A stretch of DNA of 64,000 nt from positions 30,996,579 through 31,060,578 of the forward strand of contig CM055313.2 of NCBI GenBank assembly GCA_029255685.2, in the 5' to 3' direction. The position numbers and the translations under genes are program-made. Positions within the stretch are counted from its first letter, which is position 1, and every line of letters starts with the position of its first letter. Source of the stretch: Silene conica (lineage: Eukaryota; Streptophyta; Magnoliopsida; Caryophyllales; Caryophyllaceae). Shown here one piece after another: positions 43,594 through 55,582 of the stretch. The notes under the pieces were generated by a model, which was not told where the DNA came from, did not search any database, and worked only from the letters and a program-made list of their open reading frames with translations.

Positions 43594-46500
43594 GAACGAT
43601 CCTCAGGCCTAAACCAAATGAATAATAATGAACGTAGGAAGAGTCAAATAAAATGAACCCCGAGATGAAACGGATAGGAGCCCCAAAAAGGGACGGGATG
43701 AGTTAGGGGCCCCCTCAAACCAGACCTGGGCCCTTTCTGTTCTGTCTCGGGAACCCAATGAGAGTAATTGAAGAGTGGGGTAGATTATATAGTGACCTAG
43801 TTATCTTGTGCTAACAATTTTGCAGGGGCGGAATGAGGTAAGTAATGATGTGTACATGGTTAATGATGCACTGTATGCTATGAGTTTGATATTGGAAAGT
43901 GACTGAGAAATGTATTACTTTAAGTATTGAGGACATGAAAATTGAAATACGAGTTTGAAATATAAGCTTGGCTAGTAGAATGATATGCAAAAGAAGAATG
44001 CGACTGATATTGAAACGCTGATTGATATAAATGATTGAATCGAAATTTTCAGGAATGGGTGTATATTTATTGTATACTGAATTAGAGTGATATGATCATG
44101 TGTTTTTGGTGTCTCGAATTGTCTATAGGATATCTTGTTATTAAATGACTAACGTAACTTTTGCAATATATTGCTTGGTATTTGGATATGACCTATCAGA
44201 TTTCAATGTTATAGTAATTCATGTCTAGTGATATGCGGAATGTGCTGCCCCAAGCCATGAGTGTCATATAGTTGTGTGTTACATTAGTATATACATGTAT
44301 AAATATCCAGACATTTAGATGATCTACTTTTCTGTTACGCAACCTTCACCGTGTTTTAGATGACTATTACAGAATGAAATAATGAATAAATGTTATTATG
44401 ATGCAACGTGATTTCTATATTTCGATGGTGTGTCAACATGCTTTGGAGGAATAATGATTGTGTTTAATATGATAATATGAAGTAATTTTAATGGAACCAA
44501 AATTTTAAATAAAGACCAGAATGTTACCCTGTTTGTACGGGTTGTCATCTAAAATGTATTCTTTATAGGAGTATGACAATATTATGTGTTCTAACCTTCT
44601 GATTCAGCTTTTCAATGCATTTGGTTTCATGTTAATGTGAAGTATATTTTGAGAGAAACAAATGTTTTAGCCGACAATGGTCAGACTGTCACTGCACGGT
44701 TAAGTGTTACCCATGTTTCTGAACGAGGAACCGTTTAAAATGTATCTACTGTTTGTGTATAATTCCAACTCCAATGATTAATATGTTCATTCACGTTCCC
44801 AAATAATAAATCACGTAAAATCTTAACAAGATGTTAATTAATATTGATCTTTGCAAGTTGTCCAGTTTCCTGTTTTATTGCCGTAAAGTTCTGTTTAGAC
44901 CAGTTCGTTATAAATAATTTCCTTAAGTTTTGCACTTTATTCTTTTCCTATGATTAGAGGATCCATGATATTTCTCAAAAACTATAATGGTTAACAAATG
45001 GTTGAACGGTTATTTGATTATATTTTTTTTTTCTTCTTTGTTGTTAAAAGTTGCAACATGATGTTTAATTGTTGGAATTGTAAGTTCTGTAAGTTTTATA
45101 TAAAAGTTTAAGCAAATATGAATTTATATGATGAACCACGTCACACCCTGTTATGGCTTTAGTAACATGAACAATAGTCTTATGATAAGAATATGGACCT
45201 TATTACATGGTAATGTAACCTTGCTTATTTCGTTGGGTTTTACATAAAATAGTTTCAATTGTACGGACGTCCCTACTTTCTATGGTATGACCTCAAAATA
45301 ATTATGTGATGTTAAAATCATGTTCATTAGAGAGGAGTCTTGACAAGTCGTGGAATGGAATTTAACTAGTAAGATTATTAGCACGATGTCATGAGCAAAA
45401 GTTATATAACAATTTAATTGTTATAATTAATGGTGGTTATTTTGAACAACGTGAACCTTGTTGCTATTCTTTCGTATATTAAAGGTACATCTTTGTCTAG
45501 TTTCCTGATGTAATAGCCTATGACTCCGTCATGTATACTGTTGCGCTTTAAAATGAATTGCATATTACTATGTTCGAAATTTGATCACGATGTATTGAGT
45601 TATTAGTTAGTTTGGCATGTGATTTAGTGTTGTGCATTCGATTACTTTATCGTTAAATTTCATGATCCGTGAGCTACAATTTGTGAGAACAACGTCTTAG
45701 TAAAGGAGAGTCAGAATGTCTCCGTGCAGTTTCGAGTCCGATCTGTAGATGAAAAATAGCCCTTGCTTGTATTTATAATTGTCACTAACTACCATTTCAG
45801 CGTTTCAAACGTTTTTCCAAAGGTTTCAAAAGTTTTAAATTTGTATTTCAAGATGATGAATAACCATGATGACGCTTGATCCTTTAATAATTGTAGTAAT
45901 TGTTTGCAATAGGACAAATTCTGTATTTACGTGTTGATGAAAGCCTGCCCGGATGCTTAATTGTTGCGCGTATATGAACTCTTAAATTACAAGACATGTA
46001 TTTTATTAGTCTCATGATAGATGATGTAAGTTGAGTTATACCTAAGTGATCTGGTTAACTTATTAATGCCTAGATATGCTAAACGGCCTCGTTAGTCCAT
46101 GATTTGTGCATATTTTGTGAAACATGTCAATGCCCCATGTTTAATTACGTTCAATAAAATTTTGCGCTATGTCTTTTCCTAAATGTGGTTTTGCTTCCAA
46201 ATATGGTTATGAACATGAAACCTTTTAAATTGTCAACTAGGAACTGTGAGTTTTCTTGATTATTTATGTAGTTGTAAACACTAACTTACGTTGAAATTTC
46301 ATGGGTGTGCAAGTGTTACCTATTCCAAATCTGTTTTACTGCGTAACATGATCCTACCGACCCTAATACTTTATTATTGTTCGAGGTTATATGTTATATG
46401 ATAGTTGATGAGCCTCTTTTGAGTAATGATTTGAGTTGAATATTAGTTGTTGTCCTTTTATTCTGATATTTGAAATTCTCTATTGATGTGATAATTCTTT

Positions 46501-47432
46501 TGGTTGTGAGATGGGAAAAACTTTTAGTAATTGATTAGTCTGAGTTATGTACAAGTTCTTGTTTTATGGCGTACACATCCTTGTTTATGAATAGTGGAAT
46601 GATAAGTATATATATAAGTATGTCAGTGAACTTGGGAGGTAAGAACTGAGGAGATTGAGTTACTCGTGAATTTAGAACAAAGACCATGGTTGGTTTTGTT
46701 TTGAGTTTGAGTTGCAGTTCAGTATTTTATCGAGTCGTCGTATTCTTTGACCTTGGCTTGTGGGTGAGTAGCTTAGAGTTTTACGCTCTGAGTGTTGAGC
46801 AGTTCATTTAATGGAATATGTGATAACATTGATATTGAATTGGGAGGAAAATTAGTTACTGGCATTGAGTTATGAGTTGTTAGGCCGTTGTGCCACACTG
46901 TGTTACGGTCCCGTGTGACCTGGGTTATCGAGTTATATTCGGAGTTGAAATCGATAGCGAAATGGAAGTATTGAATTGCGACTTATTTCCGCCAGGTCAC
47001 TCACCCCTTGTCTATGGTCTTAGATGCGACGATGAGTGCGATAATTGTTTGTTTGGAGTAGGATTTTATGAGATAGAGTAAAGAGTAAGACGGGATGATG
47101 AGCTGGAAATTTTATAGTGGGGTTACGGGGACGTAACCATGTTTTAAGGAGGGTAGGATTTTAAAATCTTAATGATCTATGATATCGCAAATTTATATGC
47201 CGTGTTTGGTTACTTCTGTTATGCATTACATTGTGATTCGAGAAGTATCTTTAACTTAGTCATACGTTAAACTTTGGGGACAAAGTTTTCTTAAGGAGGG
47301 TAGAATGTGACAACTCGTGTTTTAAACTCGTGTTTTGAAGTACTTTTATTAGTAATTGATGTTATGCGTTGACCAGTTGTTGATCATGGGATGATGAACT
47401 TCGGGACGAAGTTCTTTTTAAGGAGGGAAGAT
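43594..47432 (+). other. Non-coding internal region of the non-autonomous element, three purine tracts at its 3' end
   Basis: No gag or pol remnant is visible on either strand; only tiny frames are open. Near 44228 it retains a leader match to the chromovirus (GATATGCGG ... GAGCCATG-type, compare 9175). At the 3' end AAGGAGGG occurs near 47148, 47296 and 47420. Only the last directly precedes the LTR; the second is followed by TGTGACAACTCG, resembling an LTR start. Confidence 0.82.
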
Positions 47433-49801
47433 TGTAATACCTCAAAAATCTAGCCTCGACAATTAAGTTATTTTGATATCGATAGTTGTTTTGTGAGTTA
47501 AGCAACTATGTTGTCACGGGGGTTCGATCCCTAGACCATTAGGCATAATAGCTATATTAGCATGTGGGTTGTATGTTGTTTTGAGGGATCGATCCTTGGA
47601 CCAATAGCAAATCGACTTAGGCCTCGTTATGCGTTCACCACCCAAGCCCACGACTCAATTGAGAAACACAAACCCTAGTGTAATGACCTCCTGCCGTCAC
47701 TTGTATACTCCTTCCCTAGACCTATGCTTACCCTAATCTCCATTCAAACACCTCATACACTTAGTCGGCACATCAAAGAAGGGAAGGAGACTGAGCACGG
47801 TGGTCGTGGGTGAGGGCAAGGTGGTTCGAATTGGCTGGAAAATCTGGTATGTCTCACACGCTGCCAATTCCTGTGTTAACCTGTGGTTTTTGTCACATAA
47901 AGAATCGTTTATGAAAGCACTAATCCTTAGTCTTTTTGCATGATTTTATAATGTGTCATGTGGTGAATATAAATAGATTGATCAATGGTGGTCGTGGTTA
48001 TTAGGACGGTTGCGAGAGGTGGTTTTTACGGGTCTGTTTGGTTTTTGGGTTTGGGTTTTGTAAGCAATTCGCGACTGCTGTGTGTTTGGCGTTTATGTTT
48101 GGGTCTGGGTTATGTTTATTTGATACGGGTCTCGGGTCAGGAAGTCAGGTGGTGGTTAGGAGTGCCAGAGAGGGTGGTCGTGGTGGTCAATGGTGGCTTG
48201 GTGTGGTGGAATCAGGGTGGTGTTATGGGTCTGTTCAACACGTTCATATTAGGAGTCAGGGGTGGTTTTGTGTTGTCAAGTCAGGAAGGTGGTTTGGGGG
48301 TGGTGCTACTGACGACTCGGGGGAGGTCTAAGCATTGACACCACCGTGGTCTAAGAGTGGCTTGTCGGAGGTGTAGATTGGTGGGAAACGTGGGTGGTGC
48401 TAGGGGTGTGGCTGGGGTTCGATGGTGGTCTGTTTTCAGACTCTCTGGAACTCAGGCGAGTGTCAGGTCTGGGTTTAGGGGTGCTGGTTGGAGTCGATAG
48501 GGGGTGTCGTGTAGTGGGGGTGTATTGTGGTGGTAGTTGGTGGTCGGTGGTGTTGGGGTCTGGTGCTGGCTGGTGGTCGAAAGGGTGGTAGGCGGTAATG
48601 AAGGGAGGTTGAAGTCGGGTATGGGGGCTGGTGGTTTCGGGTCCTTTTAAGTTACCTTTATGATTTTAATTGTTATTATTATTATTATAATTATTGTTAT
48701 TATTATTATTGATATGATTTCATTAGTGGGTCTTATTTTTATTGTTACTAATCTTTAATAAGTCGGCTTTTCACTATTTCAACGTGATGCTTTATCGGAT
48801 AATTGAAGGATATGAGTCGGGAAACCAATTATTTGGGGAAGTTTCTATTTATGGAAACTTCCATTAATAAAGGGTTTCTATTTTTGGAAACTTTCCATTT
48901 ATGGAAGGTTTCTAATTATAGTAAGTATAGGTTGTTATGGGGTTTCGGGAAGGATGTTAATTCGTTACATATACGTGTTAGGTAGCAAGTTTTCGTGTGG
49001 AACACTTCTAACGAGCTTGGACGTACCTACAATTCTGCTATTCGAGGTAGGGGAAATACTGGTATATGACGAAGCGTAAACTGTTCTTATTTGTTTTAAG
49101 CATGTTTGTGATATAATACCATGTGATCGCATATAGTGTTATCTATATTATTTTGTGATATAATACGATGTGAACATAAAGGGTCTGTGATTGGTGCGGA
49201 GATAAAGGGTCTGTGTTTGGTGCGGAGATAAAGGGTCTGTGTTTGGTGCGGAGATAAAGGGTCTGTGATATGGTGTGGAGTATATTGGGTCTTGTGATCG
49301 GTGCGGAGTTTATTTGGTGTTGGATCGGTGCGGAGTATATTTGGCGTTGGATCGGTGCGGAGTTTATTTGGTGTTGGATCGGTGCGGAGTATATTTGGCG
49401 TTGGATCGGTGCGGAGTATTTTATATTGTTGTCTTATTTATCTTTCTACTCAACCTCGCGGTTGACCCTGTTTATCCGTGTACACCTACGATGATCCGGA
49501 ATGGGGAGTAGATTTTACAGGTCAGTGACAGATGGACCAGGAGCTTGGGCATGGAGAGAGACATGGCATGGACCTACTTAGAGTTAGATCACATTTAGAT
49601 ATCGTCAGTTGTACTTTCATTTTATCAAGTTTGGAACTCGTAGTTGTTTTAATACCAAGTTCAAATTTAATCAGTATTTATATAAATTACCTTTGGTTTG
49701 TTTACCTTGCTATTCACTACCTCGGATATTCCGGGATGGTAACAGTCCTATTTATTTGAGAATGTCTTGCTAAAGGCTCTTAAATAAATGGGGGTGTTAC
49801 A
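47433..49801 (+). repeat. 3' LTR of the non-autonomous element
   Basis: It is the partner of 41210-43578 with the same arrays at 49177-49419, followed by target copy GTCGA at 49802-49806. Confidence 0.93.
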
Positions 49802-49806
49802 GTCGA

Positions 49807-50362
49807 CATAAAGATGTCACGCGTTTTTCCCTTAAAGCCATCACCTTAGTTTATTCATTCTCGCATGCTAGATATTTGTTCACTTAAATGAATTAAAATT
49901 AAAGATGATGGGATCTTCCTCTATAACCTAAAATTGAGATTAGTCTTTTATAAGTCAAATTACTATGAATCCCTTCTTCGTCGCCAGGCATATAGCACCT
50001 TACTCTCCATATGACCCTTTCTACGTTGGGTAAGTAGTAGCTGTTGACTTATTTTACCTCAATATCATGACCCTCGTACGATCCTGTGGTTATGGTGGAC
50101 TAAAGATAGAATTTACACAAATTTATCGACCAAGAATTCTAAATGTAGAATTACCCAAGAGGTTGGCTTATCAATATACTGAAATTGAGTCTTGGGATCG
50201 TTTATATAGTTCTTGAGGAAGATCAATTATATAAATGCTAAAGTCCTCGCATTAAACTGTTTTTGCTAGACTATTTACAAAACGATGTTATGCTTATTAT
50301 GTTTTAATTTCTACTTTACAGTGTAGAATTCACCTAAACAAAACAATAATACTGCAAATACT
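49807..50362 (+). other. Copia-2 untranslated leader, last part
   Basis: It matches Copia-1 about 1608-2149. It ends with an acceptor-like TTTACAG directly before TGTAGAA at about 50322, upstream of the gag ATG. No gene. Confidence 0.8.
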
Positions 50363-51796
50363 ATGGCTGGTCATAATGATGCCCCTATGCCTAGTGCCAC
50401 ACTAAGAAAAGAATCCTGGCTTAAGGCTTTCATGGACCACATGAATCAGTCCACGCGACTGAAAAATGATGGGTCCAACTTTGTGGACTGGGAGGCTGCA
50501 TTACGGAATGCAGCTGTAGCTGATGGTAAGCTCAAGTATTTAACTGAGCCTTTACCACCTAACCCAGGCCCCACTGCTAGAGCTAACGTATCACAAGCTT
50601 ATAGTGATTTCGTTATGGAAGCGGGTGCGATAAAGAACGTACTCATTTTTGCAATGGAACCCAATTTGCAAAGACGCTTCATTTCCAATGGTGCAAATAA
50701 GATTTTCACCACGCTCACAAACGAATTCTCAAAAGCACCGATAATCGTTTTATATGAGCACACCTGTCGCTTCTTCGATGCGAAAGTCCAAAAGGGCCAA
50801 CCAGTTAGCCCACACATTCTCAATATGATTGAGAATGTCAAGAAATTGGAGTCCCTGAACTGCAAGATTAGTGACGTTGAACCATATTTTCAAATATATA
50901 TATTAAGTATATATGTCTATGTTTTGATAATGACAAGTCAAGCTATGTATATATTATATACTCGTGCGTATAATCGTGTGCTAAGTGTACAAAATATTAG
51001 TAACAAGATCTAATCAATTAAGTATAAAAGATTCAAGTACTTTAGTCAAAGGATTGACTAAATCGAAGATTGAAAGAAGATCACAAGCGCGCCTAATGAT
51101 CTAAAGTTATACTTATCAACTATAGCTTTAGTACGAGATTGATTCAAGTTATAGCTCGTAGCTATAACTCTCTATTATGAAGAAATGATCGATATATATA
51201 TGTGATTGGTTGAAACGATTTTAGTTTCCAAAATCGTCTTGGACAATTAATGTTTAATTGGTATTCTATTTTTAGAATATGGAATTATTAATCTTAATAG
51301 GATTATATAAAATATCTTTTGGTTAAATAGAAATAAATAATTTTCTTATGAGTTAATTATTTATTACTAAATAAACTAAGGATTTTTTATATAATCATGA
51401 TTGTCAAATAATATAATCTAAATATGGTTTGATACGACTTTGGGAAACGTGTATCATGTCACGATTCCATAATTCGTATATGATTAATTTAAGTAAATAT
51501 TATGTATTTATTGAATATCCTAAACAAACTAGATTATATTATGATAATATAATTTATTATCTTTGACATGGTTTAGGAAGTTATTTTAATAAGGTTACTA
51601 TTTGTTTATTATATAAAGATCTTTCCTAGATATGAATTAGGAAATTGATTCCTTATAGAATACTTATAGTTTATTATTAAATCTTTCCTAAATATATTAA
51701 GATTAGATTTATGGTAAATATTACTAAAAGACTAGTATTCTAGTTTAAGTAATATTCCTAAATCATCTAGGGTTTTAATTGCCTAAGATATAATTC

Positions 51797-51807
51797 TATA
51801 TAAATAG
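51797..51807 (+). promoter_or_regulatory. TATA box of the solo LTR
   Basis: TATATAAATAG lies about two thirds into the LTR, a usual position for the U3/R boundary. Confidence 0.5.
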
Positions 51808-52316
51808 ACTACCTATGATACATTAATTGATACAAATATACATACACATATTCACGCATATCGAGACAAAACCGCCATTCATTACTCTTCAAGATTCGAG
51901 CTTATAATTGTCATATTCGATTCAAGATTCAAGTGCTCAATCATTGATCTTATTCATTCAAGTTTGTGACATCAAGAAATATTGAAGACTTATCTTATTA
52001 GCTTAAGATAGTTCGAGTATTTTACGGTACTCTTGGTAAACAAGTATTTAACGGTACTTGTCATAGCTAGATATTTAACGGTATCTAGATAGAGTTGCGA
52101 CTAACATCAAAGTTGCACGAGTAGGGTTGATAAAATTGTAATCCAGAGTTGGTACTAATTTTATTAATCGAGAATAGTGGACGTAGGTTTCAAACTGTGA
52201 AACTGAACCACTTCAAAAATATTGTGTCTCTCTTCATTACTTGTTCTACTCGACGATCATCATACAACCATACACACATCGAAGAAGATTTCGAAACGAA
52301 GGCATACCCAATTCAA

Positions 52317-52333
52317 CCCCCCCCCCCCCCCCC
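52317..52333 (+). repeat. Run of 17 C
   Basis: A homopolymer run near the 3' end of the solo LTR; its true length may be uncertain in the assembly. Confidence 0.9.
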
Positions 52334-52692
52334 TTCTTGAGTATATTATATCAATAGACTCTTCAAGTGCGAACGTAATCATTGATCGAATGCTTCATTC
52401 ATTTCATGATGGTTTTTCTTTATTCAGGGCAAACTATTACATGAATGACATGAAGAAAAGTCCTCATGAGCTACACTCCCTTCTCGTACAGACCGAGAAG
52501 GATCTTAATTTGAGTGGGAGCATGAAGCAAGACGTTCTCATGATTGCAAAGAAGGGAAAGGGTAAGGGAAAAGCTCAAACAGAGCTAACAGTAGCTAAGC
52601 CTCCTAAATTCAAAAGGGCCGGATTTAAGAGTGGGCCTGGTGAGACAAGTAGCTCACTAGGCAAGACAAGGAGCAAAGACGGTAACATTGAG

Positions 52693-54375
52693 TGTAATAC
52701 CCCGTATTTTAGCCTCGGTCAATGACAGTCAAACCATGTTTTCTACACGTATTTCAAAGATAAAGTCTATAAAGTATTTTACGTAAACTGCTATTATTTG
52801 ATAAATCGTATTTCTACGATTATTATTTCATAATGATTTTATATTTGATGATTATTTCATAAAATGACATTTCATTCGTATTTCTTTAATTTTGATAATA
52901 TATTTATAATTAAATATATATCCTATCTTATATTTATTCTTATTTATACTTAGTTATTATTTAAAGTCGTATCTATATTTTTAAATCCTAAATTTTGTTA
53001 TATTCTTATATGAATACTAATAATTTTATATTTTTATAATTTATTTAATTAATATGCATTAATACTAAAATTACATAATTTAATTTGTATAATTAATTAT
53101 ACGTACTCGCTTATTTTAAGTTATGGGTTGAGACGGGATATACGATTTATAATGTTTCGATATGCGTGATGACTATTTGATAATGGGCTTGGACTTAGGT
53201 AGGATAACAATCCGTGTCAACAATCGACCTAACACAAACAAATAGTCATCGACATACTACCTACTCAAACCCTAATCACCAATAGCGACATACTGCCTCC
53301 ATCGACATTCACCAAAAAAAACCAAACTCACCTCTACAACTCGTCTACCTCCCTACCACATCTACACCCTAAACCCTATTCTAGTCCACCGTAAGGTTGT
53401 AGGAGAACAAAAGAGAAAGAAAACCACGCAAGAACATCCGTCACACCCATCGTTCCAACCCGTCCATGACTGTAAGTTAACACTTGACTTTATTACTCTT
53501 TTCAAACTATCACCTTAAGGTTCTATGGTTGTATGTAATATTTGTAGTATGTATAACATGTTTATCGTATTTAAACCACCGTAAGACCCCCGTAGGTACC
53601 GTTTTAACCACCAGAAAGTTGATAACAACTATACACTGTTTTCGTTCCTTTATACTCTATTTCGTTTTTACCTTGCTTATTAGATCGTGTTTTTGGTTTT
53701 ATTCTTGTTGCGAGTTTGGGGGTAGTGGTAGTAGGATGTTAGTAGTTTTTATGGGTGGTCCAATGGTGGTCCAATGGTGACCAGAACACCACCACGAAGG
53801 GGCTGTTTTGGGTTCGTTATAAAGAGCGAAATCAGGGGTTACGAGGGTGTGTGTGAGCGTTTTATGCGGCTGTTTTAAGTGGTATTGGGACGTGTTGATG
53901 AGTGGTGGTTTCCACCATAGCGTTGTGGGAGGTGAGTGGTGTCGTGAGGTATGCCAGGTGTTGGTTATGGTGGTGTCGGTAGGTGGTTAAGAGAGTGTTT
54001 GCAAAAGGTCGAAAACACGGTACAGCAGAGTACTATCACGACCAGGGTGTTTTCTCACGGATTTTGAGGGCTGATATGGTCACGATAGGTGTGGTGGGTG
54101 GTGTCATTAGGTACACCGTGATCTGAGGGTGCCAACCACAGTGGTGTGGTGGTGCTTCAGGTGGCAGAAAGGGGGTCGAACGGGCGGCGAAATAGGCTGT
54201 CAAGGAGGGTTGTTGCGTCGTGGTACTGTTTTGAGTATCGGGTTGTCGAGGCTGTTGCATTTGTTATTTGCGTATGTATGTTTCGTGGTACTCCAAATGA
54301 CATTTGAGATGTTTACTATTATTATTATTATTAATATTATATTAGTGGTGGTAGGTAGGGTTGTTTTGTCCATAT

Positions 54376-54406
<31 letters not shown>

Positions 54407-55582
54407 ATTATTATTATTATTATTAAGTAATTGTTATTTTTTTCTTATGGGTACTTGAGTCGTAAGTAATCGAATGTGTTTAATTAAATTCGTGGTTTAT
54501 GTTTTCACGTTTCGTAATTTTAATAATAAAATTCGTATCTGCATAATTTGTGATATATAGGTGACAAGTAATCGTTACGTATTTATGGGTGATAATTTAT
54601 ATAATTCTTTATTTAGTTAAATTGCTACTAAGTAATAATTGATACGTTCTCATTATGCGTAATATATTATTTAAATAATTAACTTGAATGATCGACATAT
54701 TATATTGGTGCGTAATTGTATTAGTTAGTAATTAAGTATATTATTTTGTTAGGTGTTGAGTATGTAATGAAGTGATTCGGCTGATTGGATCTTAGCTGCG
54801 TGATGAGTTTATATTGCTATCTAGGTAGGATACACTGACCTTATACTCTATGATGTGTTATGAATGGATGTGATACTGTGTGTTACGGATGCTGAGTATG
54901 ATTGATATGAGAATGATATTGGTTGGATTGATTGTGGATTATTGGTAATAGCATGATTGAATAATTATATCGTTGCATTCATGAGCATGGCATATGCATT
55001 GGATACCGATTCGAGATGATGAGATATTATTGGGCCCAGGCTAGTTCTGCAGGACTAGACCTGGTGACCTCAGCTGTTATGCTGGTGTTCGGCGACGGCC
55101 GATTATAGTCTGCCGGGAGGTTCGGTATGGCTGGGTGTTAAGGGTTTGAAATTGAGATTGTGATTGAGATTGAGCTCGAGCATATTATTGCATTTGCATA
55201 ACATAATTGTTGCATTATAATTATTGTGTTACCCTACTCAACCGCGAGGTTGACAGTGTATTCGTGTACACCTACGATGATCCGGAATGGGGAGTAGATT
55301 CTACAGGTCAGAGACAGATGAGCTAGGAGTTGGGGCAGGAACGTGAGATGCATACTTTGGACCGACTTAGAATTATATCACATCTAGAGAAGTCATCAGT
55401 TGTATTTTCTTTTCCACGGTGTAATAATTGTAATAATCAAAGTTTAAATTTTATCAGTTTTATATAAAGTACTTTGGTTGTTTTACTTTGTTATTCACTA
55501 CCTCGGACATTCCGAGATGGTAACAACTCTATTTATTGGAGAATGTCATTCTAAAGGCTCTTAAATAAATAGGGGTGTTACA
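52693..55582 (+). mobile_element. Solo LTR of a chromovirus-like gypsy element, 2890 bp, in Copia-2 gag
   Basis: It begins TGTAATACCCCG and ends GGGGTGTTACA, with target duplication TTGAG at 52688-52692 and 55583-55587, which exactly restores the gag frame. Its last 350 bp match the 3' part of the LTR at 41210-43578. It has TTA microsatellites near 54320 and 54385 and no coding domains. The small frames inside are not supported. Confidence 0.9.

Larger units (their letters stand above)
41210..49801 (+). mobile_element. Non-autonomous chromovirus-related element (large retrotransposon derivative)
   Basis: Two 2369-bp LTRs, starting TGTAATACCTC and ending GGGTGTTACA, flank about 3.85 kb without coding capacity. 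Target duplication GTCGA lies at 41205-41209 and 49802-49806. The LTRs differ at about 17 positions by hand count, with no length change. LTR ends, primer site, purine tract and the GGATCGGTGCGGAG core match the intact chromovirus at 6720-16111, which suggests shared machinery. Confidence 0.93.
50875..52365 (+). mobile_element. Solo LTR, probably Sirevirus-type copia, in Copia-2 gag
   Basis: This 1.5-kb AT-rich insert interrupts gag. Flanks AGTGA (50870-50874) and AGTGC (52366-52370) fit a 5-bp target duplication with one change; Copia-1 supports AGTGA as ancestral. It starts CGTTGAACC, perhaps a mutated TG, and ends CTTCA. The early stretch with TTTTGATAATGACAAG resembles Sirevirus LTRs I know; this is by eye. 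A promoter-like TATA box and a C tract are present. The frames at 52149 and 52222 overlap the junction and are not new genes. Confidence 0.65.

Noticed and set aside
46890-47081. A short frame (63 codons) in the non-autonomous element
   Set aside because: The only one of note in 3.85 kb, too short and without similarity to gag or pol.
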